Notes: generated from the letters alone by a model not told the origin. DNA of 64,000 bases from Putridiphycobacter roseus (GCF_003234935.1 NZ_QKSB01000001.1:558001-622000), one strand, 5' to 3'. Numbered from the stretch's first letter, positions 35,685 through 43,951 are shown. Translations and numbers: made by a program.

Positions 35685-36181
35685 GTGAAGAATTATTTGG
35701 GTTAAAACCGTATTTTGAGGATTTGGAGTCTACAAACATTTGCAAAAAGACACAAATAGACACAATGTATAAGCTTTTTTCAAGTCATTTTATTGATACC
35801 CCATTAATTATTGAAGGAAAAACGATTAAAATTATTACCTCAAAAACTCGTGTTAAAGAGTATTCAGATTATTGTGAAACATTTTATCATGTAATAACAG
35901 AGAACACTTCTCATGGTCGAATTATAAATAACCAAAGATTAAACCGTGTACATTGGATAAAAACAATAATAGAAAATCAGCACTTAAGGGCTATTAGTGT
36001 ATTTAAATGGAAAGATCATAATGGAATACATAAACTGCATCTATGGTTTAAAAGAAAAAGTTTTGTAGTTGTCTTGAAAGATGTCTCTAACGATGTAATG
36101 GTGGTTACTGCTTTTTGTGTTTCGAGTGAAAACGAAATTAAATTTAAAGAGCGTTTAGAAAATTATCAAAAATCTATCTAA
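35681..36181 (+). CDS. Small unknown protein coupled to DUF3800 (possible BECR-fold RNase)
   Basis: 166 residues, start overlapping the DUF3800 stop by 4 bases. The C-terminal half has the pattern RVHWIKTIIENQ, then beta strands LHLWFKRKSFVVVLKD and VMVVTAFCVSS, with basic and aromatic residues ahead and a helix at the end. The strand pattern and the VVTAF end resemble RelE/barnase-EndoU-colicin (BECR) RNase folds found in phage and island toxins. This is fold-level inference, and no catalytic set is proven. The N-terminal 80 residues are unrecognised. Confidence 0.6.
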   Translation: MSEELFGLKPYFEDLESTNICKKTQIDTMYKLFSSHFIDTPLIIEGKTIKIITSKTRVKEYSDYCETFYHVITENTSHGRIINNQRLNRVHWIKTIIENQHLRAISVFKWKDHNGIHKLHLWFKRKSFVVVLKDVSNDVMVVTAFCVSSENEIKFKERLENYQKSI

Positions 36182-36186
36182 AATGC

Positions 36187-36213
36187 AAAAAAAACCCTAG
36201 ACCGTATCTAGGG
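36187..36213 (-). terminator. Terminator of the small RNA candidate
   Basis: 7-bp stem CCCTAGA/TCTAGGG, loop TACGG on the minus strand, followed by eight T (complement of 36187-36194). The plus strand lacks a T-run, so it is directional. Confidence 0.85.
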
Positions 36214-36263
36214 AGCGTGAGTGCGGCTTCACGATGCCATTGCCTTCAACCTTGGGTTGATGC
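36187..36263 (-). ncRNA. Small structured RNA candidate with own promoter and terminator
   Basis: About 77 bases transcribed leftwards. Read on the minus strand: hairpin CAACC-CAA-GGTTG, hairpin CGTGA-AGCCGCAC-TCACG, then terminator hairpin CCCTAGA-TACGG-TCTAGGG followed by eight T. The first base is placed 6 bases after a full consensus promoter. No ORF with a start codon and sensible length fits. It lies convergent to the DUF3800/RNase-like pair, ending 6 bases past its stop. No known RNA family is recognised. Confidence 0.7.
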
Positions 36264-36268
36264 TGGTA

Positions 36269-36300
36269 CAAAGATACATCAAATTATTAAATTTAACAAA
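36269..36300 (-). promoter_or_regulatory. Full consensus promoter of the small RNA candidate
   Basis: Minus strand TTTG (complement of 36297-36300), 20-base spacer, TATCTTTG (complement of 36269-36276). Same quality as the tRNA promoters in this window. Confidence 0.82.
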
Positions 36301-36550
36301 AATGAATTTTATTTGATTTAATAATTTTAAGATTGTTTCTCAACAAATCCGACATAAGCCTTGATATCATTGACATAGGAATGATCGGTCTTGTTTTTAT
36401 ATTTAACCCTTTTGATTTAGAATTCTGTTTTGCTCACACTTGTTATATAAGGATACTTGAAACATTACTAATGTTTTATCGCCATACTAAAGAATACAAT
36501 ACGCTCTTTTGTTGAGATAATTGCCGTTAATATCACAATGATTTTACACT
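36301..36550. other. Non-coding gap between small RNA and zinc-ribbon gene
   Basis: AT-rich with no supported gene. A 60-codon open frame on the plus strand (36333-36515) has no promoter or recognisable sequence and is not called. Confidence 0.5.
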
Positions 36551-36727
36551 TTAATTAAGCCCTTTTTTGATACGGTCGTATAATAGACTTCTAATGGTTG
36601 CGCTTGTAATTCTTTTCTTTGGATTGGTTAATGACTCAACAAGTACTCCACAGTTCTCGCAGTAGTATGGGGGGTAGTCTGTTTCCTCCTTTAGTTCCTT
36701 CGCACAGTCTTTACAGAATTCTGCCAT
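36551..36727 (-). CDS. Small zinc-ribbon protein
   Basis: 58 residues from ATG 36727 (two codons downstream of an alternative ATG). Two CxxC pairs (FCKDCAKEL and YCENCGVLV) form a four-cysteine zinc ribbon, followed by a basic helix with SATIRSLLYDRIKKG. It could bind DNA or RNA. Proteins of this shape are common in Bacteroidota islands; no function is known. Upstream on its strand lies the iteron-like repeat field. Confidence 0.65.
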   Translation of the reverse strand: MAEFCKDCAKELKEETDYPPYYCENCGVLVESLTNPKKRITSATIRSLLYDRIKKGLN

Positions 36728-36783
36728 AATCAAATATATACATAAAACTCTATTAAGGCTGAGAAATCAATTAATGACATTGT

Positions 36784-37190
36784 ACGTGCGCGCATAGTGA
36801 TAGGACGATATAAAAAACGTTTTACATACAGGTCGAAATCAAAAGTAAAACAATACGCGCGCGTAGTGATGACCCGATAATAGGTTAATGCGTAACAGAT
36901 GACCCCGAACTATTAAAAGATTCGTTTTTTTTAACGTGTGGAAAACAATTAACTAATGCGCGTAACAGATACCCATTTATTACATGCGTGGAGAAATGGA
37001 AATATAATAAATCTTTGTTTGTATACGTCGAAAAACAAAATCAAACAAATACGCGCGCGCAGATGATAGTACAATATTATACACATGAACAGACACCAAG
37101 GAAGTACACACGCGAACAGATAGTGGAATATTACTTTTTACCGTTCGAAAAGCAAATAAGTGCCAACGCCTGCGAACAGATACCAAAGAA
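36784..37190. repeat. Iteron-like repeat field, possible replication or recombination origin
   Basis: In a gene-free stretch of about 730 bases, the heptamer AACAGAT (one copy AACAGAC) occurs at 36894, 36964, 37088, 37115 and 37175, mostly preceded by GCG. Alternating CGCGCG blocks lie at 36787, 36855 and 37051. A longer direct repeat (TCGAAA-A/C-rich-AATACGCGCGCG) appears at 36833 and 37028, 195 bases apart. GC-alternating blocks stand out in an AT-rich island. The frames that cross the field encode repetitive peptides only because of the DNA repeats. Confidence 0.6.
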
Positions 37191-37446
37191 GTCTACACTT
37201 AAATCAAAACAAGACACGAATATAGTTAGGGACATATTATAAAAAAGTTATAATTTGTAATGTTTCTTTTCCATTTAGTAAACTATTATTTAAAAATTTT
37301 GGTGCTGTAAATGAGTGTTTTTATTGGTTTAATTGTAACTTAATGTATTAATATTCGTTAAAGTTTAGTAGGTATTGAAACAAATCACTATATTTAGAAC
37401 ATAATTATTCTTGTGCAGGACACGTGTATAATTAAAAAATTAAAAG
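37191..37446. other. AT-rich spacer between repeat field and toxin-antitoxin pair
   Basis: About 250 bases without a gene. Contains the perfect palindrome ACACGTGT at 37420-37427, upstream of the Panacea gene promoter, a possible autoregulatory operator. Confidence 0.45.
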
Positions 37447-37454
37447 TACCTTTG
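37447..37454 (+). promoter_or_regulatory. -7 element TACCTTTG of the Panacea operon
   Basis: TAnnTTTG match 13 bases before ATG 37468. No exact TTTG at -33. Confidence 0.6.
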
Positions 37455-37467
37455 CGCCCTCAAACCA

Positions 37468-38049
37468 ATGAACAAGCATAAAAATACTATATTGACTCAT
37501 TCTGATGATGAAATTTCAAAAATTGGAAATACAATTGTGTTTCTAATAAATGAATATAAAGATATTTCAAAAACAAAACTTCTGAAACTTCTTTACATAT
37601 TAGATGAAATGTCCATCAAGAAATCAGGAATTCCCTTTTTAAATTTAAATTACAAAGTTTGGAAATTTGGACCAGTTGCAGTTGATATATTTGCGGAATT
37701 ATCCTCTTCACCTTCTATTCTTAAGCCTTTTATCACTAAACTTGATTGTGAAAATGGAAATGATTTTAAAGTCATTGTGGACTTTAGTGATGATGAATTT
37801 TCTATTAATGATTTAGAATTGTTAAACAAGGTGTCTTCTGAATTTGGAGTTAAATCTGCTTCAGAATTGATTAAGTATACTCATAGGGAAACTTCACTTT
37901 GGTATAAAATAGCGTTGGAAAACGGTGTGCTAGAAGACTTAGAAAAAGAAAGAATAAGTACTACAGAGCTTACAATAGACTTATCTGAATTAATTAAATA
38001 CGACGAACGCAAAGCAAGTATTTATGAAGAGTACCTTGAAATGCATTAA
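37468..38049 (+). CDS. Panacea/SocA-like antitoxin (DUF4065)
   Basis: 193 residues with the Panacea domain signature: KTKLLKLLYILDEMSIKKSGIPF and YKVWKFGPVAVDIFAEL, the K-L-x-Y-hydrophobic pattern and the G-P-V that mark DUF4065. These proteins neutralise diverse toxins in the PanAT toxin-antitoxin group. The downstream gene, 5 bases on, encodes a PemK/MazF-like protein and would be the toxin. The palindromic ACACGTGT upstream may be an operator. Confidence 0.82.
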   Translation: MNKHKNTILTHSDDEISKIGNTIVFLINEYKDISKTKLLKLLYILDEMSIKKSGIPFLNLNYKVWKFGPVAVDIFAELSSSPSILKPFITKLDCENGNDFKVIVDFSDDEFSINDLELLNKVSSEFGVKSASELIKYTHRETSLWYKIALENGVLEDLEKERISTTELTIDLSELIKYDERKASIYEEYLEMH

Positions 38050-38054
38050 TTGTT

Positions 38055-38501
38055 ATGCTAGAAGAAGGTAATATAATTTATTTTACACCTTTTTATTTTA
38101 AAAATGGAAATGACCCAGCACCAAAGTTTTTTATTGTGTTAAAAAAGAATGGTTCTGATAGTCTTTTGGCTAGTCTTCCTACTAGTAAAGATAAATTACC
38201 ATTATCAAATAGTATAACAGATGGCTGTATAGAGGTTCCAGAAAGTGGGATTAATTGTTTTATGATATCTAATACAAAGATTATTACCAAATGCAATAAA
38301 AAATTTGATGTAACAACTCATATTTACGGCTTTGAGATTGATACATATCCAGTATCTAAATTAGAAGAAGCCTATGCAGTTGAAGGGGTAGATTATAAAG
38401 TGTTTGGTAATATGAAAAAAAGAATCTTTACTGAACTAATAAATTGTCTTACGAATTCGAAAACTGTCAAAAAGAAACACATAAATTTTTTAAATTCTTA
38501 A
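38055..38501 (+). CDS. PemK/MazF-like toxin partner
   Basis: 148 residues. The N-terminal segment GNIIYFTPFYFKNGNDPAPKFF and the following strands LASLPTSKDKLP fit the SH3-like beta barrel of PemK/MazF ribonucleases, and genes of this kind lie in tandem with antitoxins. The usual catalytic arginine and serine/threonine cannot be placed securely. It starts 5 bases after the Panacea gene and ends in a basic tail. Toxin activity is inferred from the pairing. Confidence 0.65.
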   Translation: MLEEGNIIYFTPFYFKNGNDPAPKFFIVLKKNGSDSLLASLPTSKDKLPLSNSITDGCIEVPESGINCFMISNTKIITKCNKKFDVTTHIYGFEIDTYPVSKLEEAYAVEGVDYKVFGNMKKRIFTELINCLTNSKTVKKKHINFLNS

Positions 38502-38524
38502 ACTTTGTGTACCTAGGTTACTAT

Positions 38525-38776
38525 TTAGATTAATTCATCAAGTATTTTAGGGTCGTTTACTGAATCATTACCTGTAAAATCAGTTTTAGAAGGAATATCT
38601 TCTCCATCCCTTTCCTTTTGCATCCTATCGAGTTCTTTTGAAATTAATCCTTTAACACTTTCCATATCGTTCTTAATTTTGGCAATATTCATTAGCATTT
38701 TAATATAGAAATACAAAAATATTAACACGCTGAACACGCTTACTATATCAAATTCAGAAATCGCTACATCATTCAT
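38525..38776 (-). CDS. Small single-helix membrane protein
   Basis: 83 residues: a membrane helix (FDIVSVFSVLIFLYFYIKML) then a coiled-coil-prone charged segment with KELDRMQKERDGED, and an acidic tail. No family is recognised. Such small membrane proteins are common cargo of islands and may be exclusion factors or toxins; not shown here. Confidence 0.5.
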   Translation of the reverse strand: MNDVAISEFDIVSVFSVLIFLYFYIKMLMNIAKIKNDMESVKGLISKELDRMQKERDGEDIPSKTDFTGNDSVNDPKILDELI

Positions 38777-38864
38777 AATACTGTTTTAAGGTGTGAAATT
38801 AAAATTGTCGTTTTTGTTAAATGGAGAAAGTATACTTTTTATACAGGTTAATTGCAATTATTGT

Positions 38865-39761
38865 TTAGTAAGTTCCACCCATTGCTTTAAATAAATCTAA
38901 ACTTCTTTTGATATCTCTAATTTGACTACTTGTAATTGTTTTCACATCAGAATATTGTCGCCCTATTAATTTCATTTTTGCAGATTTTGCATTGGCTAAA
39001 GCGTCTAACAATTCAGCATTTGATTTCCCCATACTTTCATCAAACCATTCCCAAATTCGACCACCATTTCCAGAATCCGTTTCTGTGTTCATTGGTATGA
39101 ATTCAAATGCTTTTCCATCTATTGAAAATTGAACTTTACGAAAAAACAACCAATCATCTGAATGATATTGCATTCGTAATCTCAAATTACTAGGCTTTCC
39201 ATTGCTTGACTGAAAATAACAATATAAACTATTTCTATTAGTGTATTTTGGTGCGGATTTAGGCTTATGCCATACTAATCCATCTGGGGAAAATTCATCT
39301 TTATTACTGTTGAAATATTTTTTTAGTTTTTTTACCTTGGCGCTATCTATGTTAGCTGAATTAATTTTGTCAAAACTTCCTAGATAAGTATTTTTCCTGT
39401 TAAAAACAGTAGCTCTAATTTCATTTTTTAATGAGTCTATTTTATCAAATTTCATAAAAATTGCGATATTAATACCTTCATCATTTATCAATTCAAAACT
39501 AATCGGAGTCCCCCCAATTGATTCACCGCTTGCTTCTTTCAAGTCTTGTGATACTTTTTCAGAAATGCAGAATTTTTGATAAGCAGCTAAATATGCAACT
39601 GAATCATATTTCGAAAAAATTTTAAATGTATCTTTTGTTTCTTTTTCAATTCCTCCAGGTGTTGACTTGTATGATGAGATTTCTATATAGTCATAACTTT
39701 TCGACTGTTTACAAGAACTTGTCACTATTGCAAGTAACATAAAGATTAGTATTTTATACAT
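38865..39761 (-). CDS. Island-encoded lipoprotein
   Basis: 298 residues with lipobox TSSC. The central part is mostly beta-rich and unrecognised. The C-terminal region has WLFFRKVQFSIDGKAFEF and W-E-W-F-D-E-S, followed by an alpha-helical segment with two DxxR-type turns. No enzyme motif. Lipoproteins in islands often act in superinfection exclusion, which is only a hypothesis here. No obvious promoter. Confidence 0.6.
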   Translation of the reverse strand: MYKILIFMLLAIVTSSCKQSKSYDYIEISSYKSTPGGIEKETKDTFKIFSKYDSVAYLAAYQKFCISEKVSQDLKEASGESIGGTPISFELINDEGINIAIFMKFDKIDSLKNEIRATVFNRKNTYLGSFDKINSANIDSAKVKKLKKYFNSNKDEFSPDGLVWHKPKSAPKYTNRNSLYCYFQSSNGKPSNLRLRMQYHSDDWLFFRKVQFSIDGKAFEFIPMNTETDSGNGGRIWEWFDESMGKSNAELLDALANAKSAKMKLIGRQYSDVKTITSSQIRDIKRSLDLFKAMGGTY

Positions 39762-39892
39762 TGTTCAAGATTTGATTTTTCAACATCAAAGATAGTAGAA
39801 TTATATTAAAATCGAAATAATTGAATAATTATATCACTACTTATTAAGGTGTTAAGGTGCGTCATTGCCAACCGTATTGTTTATCGTTTTAA

Positions 39893-40486
39893 CTAAACAT
39901 AAAACAAACCAATTATCTCGTCACTACTAAATGAGTTTGCTCTATCTAAAATAGCTCTTAGTTTTATGTATCGTTTTGTCGGTTTGCCATTGTACGTATT
40001 TTTGAAGTGTTTTTTATATAATTTCGCACACGCTCTTTCATATTCAAAATAAGCACCGTAATAACTAAAAATATCCCTCATTTTTTTACTTTGTATTTGA
40101 CTATCATAGGTGGCTTCCTTGTTGTATTTACGGTGCGCAAAGTACTTGGTAGTCTTGTATAGGTTTAAACACGCTAAACCCGTAAATGGACAAATAAAAT
40201 ACAGTATTTCACCGCCAGACTTTAAGTTTGAAGGCATGGTGGTTGTGTGTACCGTGTACTCTATTAATTCACCATTATTCCTATATGATAAATTAAAAAC
40301 TGGACTGTGTTCTCTGTTGTCGATTGTTAGACTAATACTTGATTCGTCATAGGTTCGGGGATGCTTCCATGTAGATGTTAAATTACGTATTTTCCCCTTC
40401 TCTATGAATCCTTCCCGCTTGTAATAAGTAATGTTTAAATTTAGGCAATTGTCTAATAGTGGTGGGAAATTTGCTGGTTTTGGCAT
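39893..40486 (-). CDS. Zinc-ribbon-like island protein, unknown
   Basis: 197 residues. A short motif CPFTGLACLNLYKTTKYFAHR, followed by a YDSQIQSKKMRD segment, resembles the CPxTGxxCRxLY...SQxxSK pattern of a conserved mobile-element protein family that I recognise only by motif. A cysteine pair with a TG turn suggests a degenerate zinc ribbon. The N-terminus LNITYYKREGF has no known domain. Role in the element unknown. Confidence 0.55.
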   Translation of the reverse strand: MPKPANFPPLLDNCLNLNITYYKREGFIEKGKIRNLTSTWKHPRTYDESSISLTIDNREHSPVFNLSYRNNGELIEYTVHTTTMPSNLKSGGEILYFICPFTGLACLNLYKTTKYFAHRKYNKEATYDSQIQSKKMRDIFSYYGAYFEYERACAKLYKKHFKNTYNGKPTKRYIKLRAILDRANSFSSDEIIGLFYV

Positions 40487-40597
40487 ACCTAAATATACGA
40501 TAATATAAATTAAAAACCTGTTAATTAAGCTAATATTACATTGTGTTTTTTGTTTTTGCTGGTGTAATTCGGGGACAATTAATGTATTCGCTTTCTA

Positions 40598-41512
40598 CTA
40601 TAAAATTTTAATTAGCACATAGTTTTTATCAAAGTCGTTAACCTCTAATGAAGTATTGAATTTACAACTGAAATTTGTGTATTTAACTTCAGGACTTCCA
40701 AGCTTTTTCACGTCTCTAAAAAAGCAATTATTTTTTTCCATAACTATATATATTCGACCTTTTTTTAATTTATCTTCATCAACTTCAAGACCTAAATTAA
40801 ATGGTATTGTTTTAGTGTGAGCAAAGTCATTTCCATAATCTGCATAGTTGCCTAAGTATGAACCATAGTCTTCCCATCTTCTAAATTCATAATCTAATAC
40901 TCCAATCAATTGCAATCGTCCATCAATATATTCGTATGCAAGAATAGGAGGGAGCGTAGGGTTCTTTGATTCAGATGAAATGGATACACGTGCTAATATG
41001 TGCTTACTACCTCTAGTGGCGTCACGTAGAAAATAACGATTACCATAATTATCAAATATCCATCTTTTACCAAGCCAAATTTTATCAAATTTCAAAGTGA
41101 CATCATTGAATTTAACTTTACTTGATTGTTTCAATATTTTAAAACCTAATGCCTTTTTACGTTCCTCTTCAGCTTTCTGCTTTGCATCTTCAAGCTTTTT
41201 CTTTGCATCATCTCGCGCTATAACTTTAAGTTCTTTTATAGCTATCTCAGAATATTCAGTCTTAGGAAAGTTAATTTTTATATCCTCGTACTCCAATTTA
41301 GCTGAAAAAATATCGCCATTTGCATATGATTTTTTTGCATTTAAGATTCTATTTTCAGGCGTATTCTTTATCTCTTGTAGTTCTATTGAACAATTTTTCA
41401 ATTCTTTTTTTAAAGATTCTAACTCCTGTTTTGTACTCTCAAGTTCTTTATTATCTGTGCAACCAAGCATTAATATAGAAAAGATAATTATTGATTTTGT
41501 AAAAAGTTTCAT
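40598..41512 (-). CDS. Coiled-coil lipoprotein of the island
   Basis: 304 residues with lipobox MLGC, an N-terminal coiled coil (about 20-50, LESTKQELESLKKELKN), a TPR-like helix pair (KKSYANGDIFSAKLEYEDI), a charged lysine/glutamate helix and a C-terminal beta domain (EFRRWEDYGSYLG; NNCFFRDV). No known family. An outer-membrane-anchored lipoprotein made by an island is a candidate for blocking or sensing phage. Confidence 0.6.
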   Translation of the reverse strand: MKLFTKSIIIFSILMLGCTDNKELESTKQELESLKKELKNCSIELQEIKNTPENRILNAKKSYANGDIFSAKLEYEDIKINFPKTEYSEIAIKELKVIARDDAKKKLEDAKQKAEEERKKALGFKILKQSSKVKFNDVTLKFDKIWLGKRWIFDNYGNRYFLRDATRGSKHILARVSISSESKNPTLPPILAYEYIDGRLQLIGVLDYEFRRWEDYGSYLGNYADYGNDFAHTKTIPFNLGLEVDEDKLKKGRIYIVMEKNNCFFRDVKKLGSPEVKYTNFSCKFNTSLEVNDFDKNYVLIKIL

Positions 41513-41704
41513 ATTCTATTATTTAAGAGAATTATTTTCAGCATTAAGTTAATACAAAGTTAATGAATCAATTGAGTTAAGTTTATAATTAGTTTAGGTA
41601 ATCAAGAATTGTTAGTGTTTTTAGTCGATTATTCAAATGTTTTCATCATTGATTTAACTAGTAGCGTAGTTTTATAACCGAAATCCCTAAGGAACTTTAC
41701 ATTT

Positions 41705-42778
41705 TTAACATGACTTTGCTAAATACTGTTCAATACCCCAATGGAGATGGATTATCCTAGTTGACGTATTCTTATTATAACTAAAGTCGGAAAACGTCAA
41801 TATTTCATTGTTTAGCTCCATTATTTTATTCTCTATTATATTGTAAATTATGTCTTGGACATTACCGCCTATTGTTTTATTGATATGCTTTAATAATTTA
41901 TAATGCTTATGTCTTGCTTGTCGACTTGAACTATAGTCTGACCAAAACAACGGGTCTCTATACTGAAGCTGTTTAAGGTTGCTAGTATCAATCATAGGGT
42001 CGTAAAACAATACTTCGTTCCAGTTACTCAATAAAGACCTTTTAAGCCCTTTAAAATCGCTTTTAATCAAGCAGTCCAATGTCTGCCCTATTCGTTCCTT
42101 TTTAGCGAACTTAAGCCAGCTCATTTGTTTTCTTTCAAACCTTAACAAGTCATAACCTAATCCATAATGAAGTCCTTTGTTGTAAATCTTTAGTATATAG
42201 TTGTGTTTATGTTCTGCTTGGTGATACTTTCCTTCTTTATCATCCTTTACACAAACAAACCTTTTCCACTTGTGACTAAGGCAATGGTCAATTATTGTAC
42301 TTACTTTATATGGGATTCTAATATTTACCCCCCATTCTAATTGGGTGATTTTTAAATGTCTTGGCAGTATTCCGAACAAGTCAAAAAGTTCCCTTAACAC
42401 ATCATCTAACATTTGTATGTTAAAATCGTTGTAATTGTGTTTACCATCATTATAGAGCACATGAATGCTACCTGATAAATAAACCTTGCTTGAATCTGTA
42501 TAATACTTAAATATCAGATTCCTAAACTTTGCTAATCTATATGGCTTTCTGTTTTTGGCGTTTTTTATTTCTCCTGAATCTTCATTTATTGGTCTACTAA
42601 AATTAAGGAATTCATTTGAAAGTAACTGCTGGGTGTCGAAGTCAATTAATTCAGCCTTTATGTAGTCTAGTGGTACATAATTTTTGTATCTTTGGTTGGT
42701 AGATATATTTTTGTTTCTGCTATTGAAATCAATTAAGGAAGCACTCGCAAGGTCACTTCCTTTTTTGATTCTATCCAT
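41705..42778 (-). CDS. Possible rolling-circle-type replication initiator
   Basis: 357 residues. The central part has SGSIHVLYNDGKHNYNDF and LKITQLEWGVNIRIPY, the layout of phage/plasmid Rep_trans-like or replication-initiation-factor proteins; a possible catalytic tyrosine region is around KIYNKGLHYGLGY with LLRFERKQ. Family assignment is by motif impression and needs a profile search. It overlaps the HTH gene by 1 base, with the TAATG arrangement implying coupling. The repeat field 5 kb away could be its origin. Confidence 0.5.
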   Translation of the reverse strand: MDRIKKGSDLASASLIDFNSRNKNISTNQRYKNYVPLDYIKAELIDFDTQQLLSNEFLNFSRPINEDSGEIKNAKNRKPYRLAKFRNLIFKYYTDSSKVYLSGSIHVLYNDGKHNYNDFNIQMLDDVLRELFDLFGILPRHLKITQLEWGVNIRIPYKVSTIIDHCLSHKWKRFVCVKDDKEGKYHQAEHKHNYILKIYNKGLHYGLGYDLLRFERKQMSWLKFAKKERIGQTLDCLIKSDFKGLKRSLLSNWNEVLFYDPMIDTSNLKQLQYRDPLFWSDYSSSRQARHKHYKLLKHINKTIGGNVQDIIYNIIENKIMELNNEILTFSDFSYNKNTSTRIIHLHWGIEQYLAKSC

Positions 42779-43068
42779 TAAGCGGACTTGTTAGAACTAA
42801 GTAAAACGTCAACCAATTCAGAACGCTTAAACAAGGTCTTATTCCCTATCTTATACTTCTTGATTATTCCTTTATTAACCCAATCATGGATAGAAACTAA
42901 ACTTACTCCAAAAAATTCGGCAGTCTCTTTTCTGCTTATAAATTCTTTGCCTTCTGTCTTGTTATTGTTAAGGTCTTTAATGATAGTTTCAATGTTAGCG
43001 ATTAACTGCTCATTGATAATGGTCGCCAACTCTGTTGGGCTTACTTGAATGAATTGTATTTTACTCAT
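42778..43068 (-). CDS. Excisionase-like helix-turn-helix protein
   Basis: 96 residues. A MerR-type winged helix (EFISRKETAEFFGVSLVSIHDWVNKGIIKKYKIGNKTLFKRSELV) spans about residues 41-86 and is the family hallmark of excisionase/HTH_17 proteins. It likely controls excision or transcription of the island. Overlaps the possible Rep gene by 1 base. Confidence 0.85.
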   Translation of the reverse strand: MSKIQFIQVSPTELATIINEQLIANIETIIKDLNNNKTEGKEFISRKETAEFFGVSLVSIHDWVNKGIIKKYKIGNKTLFKRSELVDVLLSSNKSA

Positions 43069-43141
43069 ATTCCTTTGTTTTGTTTGTTTAACTTGAAAAC
43101 AAAGGATGATTAGGGATTTGTTAGGGAAAAATTAAAATTCC

Positions 43142-43951
43142 CTAAATGAGTTCATTTGCGTTAAGAGTATCTATTATGGCTTTAGTCCGACTGTTTTCTT
43201 TTGGGTAATTTTTATTACTTGAATTATCGTTTAACAATGAATTTAAGCTAGGTTGAACACTTGTTTTGTTTTCTACTAGAATTTTTGAAATTATATCTGC
43301 TAAAGGGTTCACATCTCTAAAAGAGTTAGGATATTTATTTTTTAAGTGTTCAATGATGCCTAAATCTGAAAGTAGTCTAATCCTATCATTTATGGTTTTT
43401 AATTCAACTTCGGGTAGAGTGAATTGTTCCTCTTCTGTTAAGACAGTAGGAGAGTTAAATATTTTGTTTTCAGGTGATATTAATTCCAGACTGTCTATAT
43501 GTCCTTTAGTAAGACTTATAAAGCTTAATTTAATTATCTCTATCTCTTCATTTATGTATTTGTTTGGCTCTTCTAAGTTACCTATATGCTTTGATAGTGC
43601 TATAATAAATGAGTCCGTTAGAGCCTTGCCATTACTGGGGCTACTAGCGTATTTTGATAGTAAATACCTAATTATTCTTCTCGCTATGTAGTCAGTATTA
43701 AAAAGCCTTTCAATTTCGCGGTTAAATGAATCCTTGTATCCTGTAAAATCTGAATCTTTTCTATTTAAAACGTTCAGTAGTCCGAAGGAATTGTGGATGA
43801 TACCAACAACAATCATTAAATCTAAACAAGTTTTATCATTATCAATAATTATTGGTTTAATAGGTTCGTGCTTATAGCCTCCCCAAATTACAGGTGAAAA
43901 AATAGTGTCCAAGTTGTCGTAAAAGTTGTATGTGGTTTTAGTAATTTTCAT
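43142..43951 (-). CDS. Unknown island protein
   Basis: 269 residues, mostly alpha-helical, acidic, with no signal peptide or membrane segment. No domain is recognised. It lies between the integrase and the excisionase-like gene, the usual place for conserved integrase-associated proteins of Bacteroidota islands. A low-complexity asparagine/serine stretch precedes the C-terminus. Confidence 0.5.
   Translation of the reverse strand: MKITKTTYNFYDNLDTIFSPVIWGGYKHEPIKPIIIDNDKTCLDLMIVVGIIHNSFGLLNVLNRKDSDFTGYKDSFNREIERLFNTDYIARRIIRYLLSKYASSPSNGKALTDSFIIALSKHIGNLEEPNKYINEEIEIIKLSFISLTKGHIDSLELISPENKIFNSPTVLTEEEQFTLPEVELKTINDRIRLLSDLGIIEHLKNKYPNSFRDVNPLADIISKILVENKTSVQPSLNSLLNDNSSNKNYPKENSRTKAIIDTLNANELI

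Noticed and set aside
36333-36515. 60-codon plus-strand frame upstream of the zinc-ribbon gene
   Set aside because: No promoter, no recognisable sequence, cysteine- and phenylalanine-rich random-looking composition.
36781-37200. CRISPR array
   Set aside because: Repeats are short, degenerate and irregularly spaced (27-124 bases), and no cas gene is present.
36980-37242. Overlapping open frames on both strands (plus 84 codons, minus 68 codons) in the repeat field
   Set aside because: Peptides are repetitive only because they read across the DNA repeats (TREQIVEYY/TRAQMIVQYY-like), the repeats continue outside the frames, and no promoter or start region supports them.
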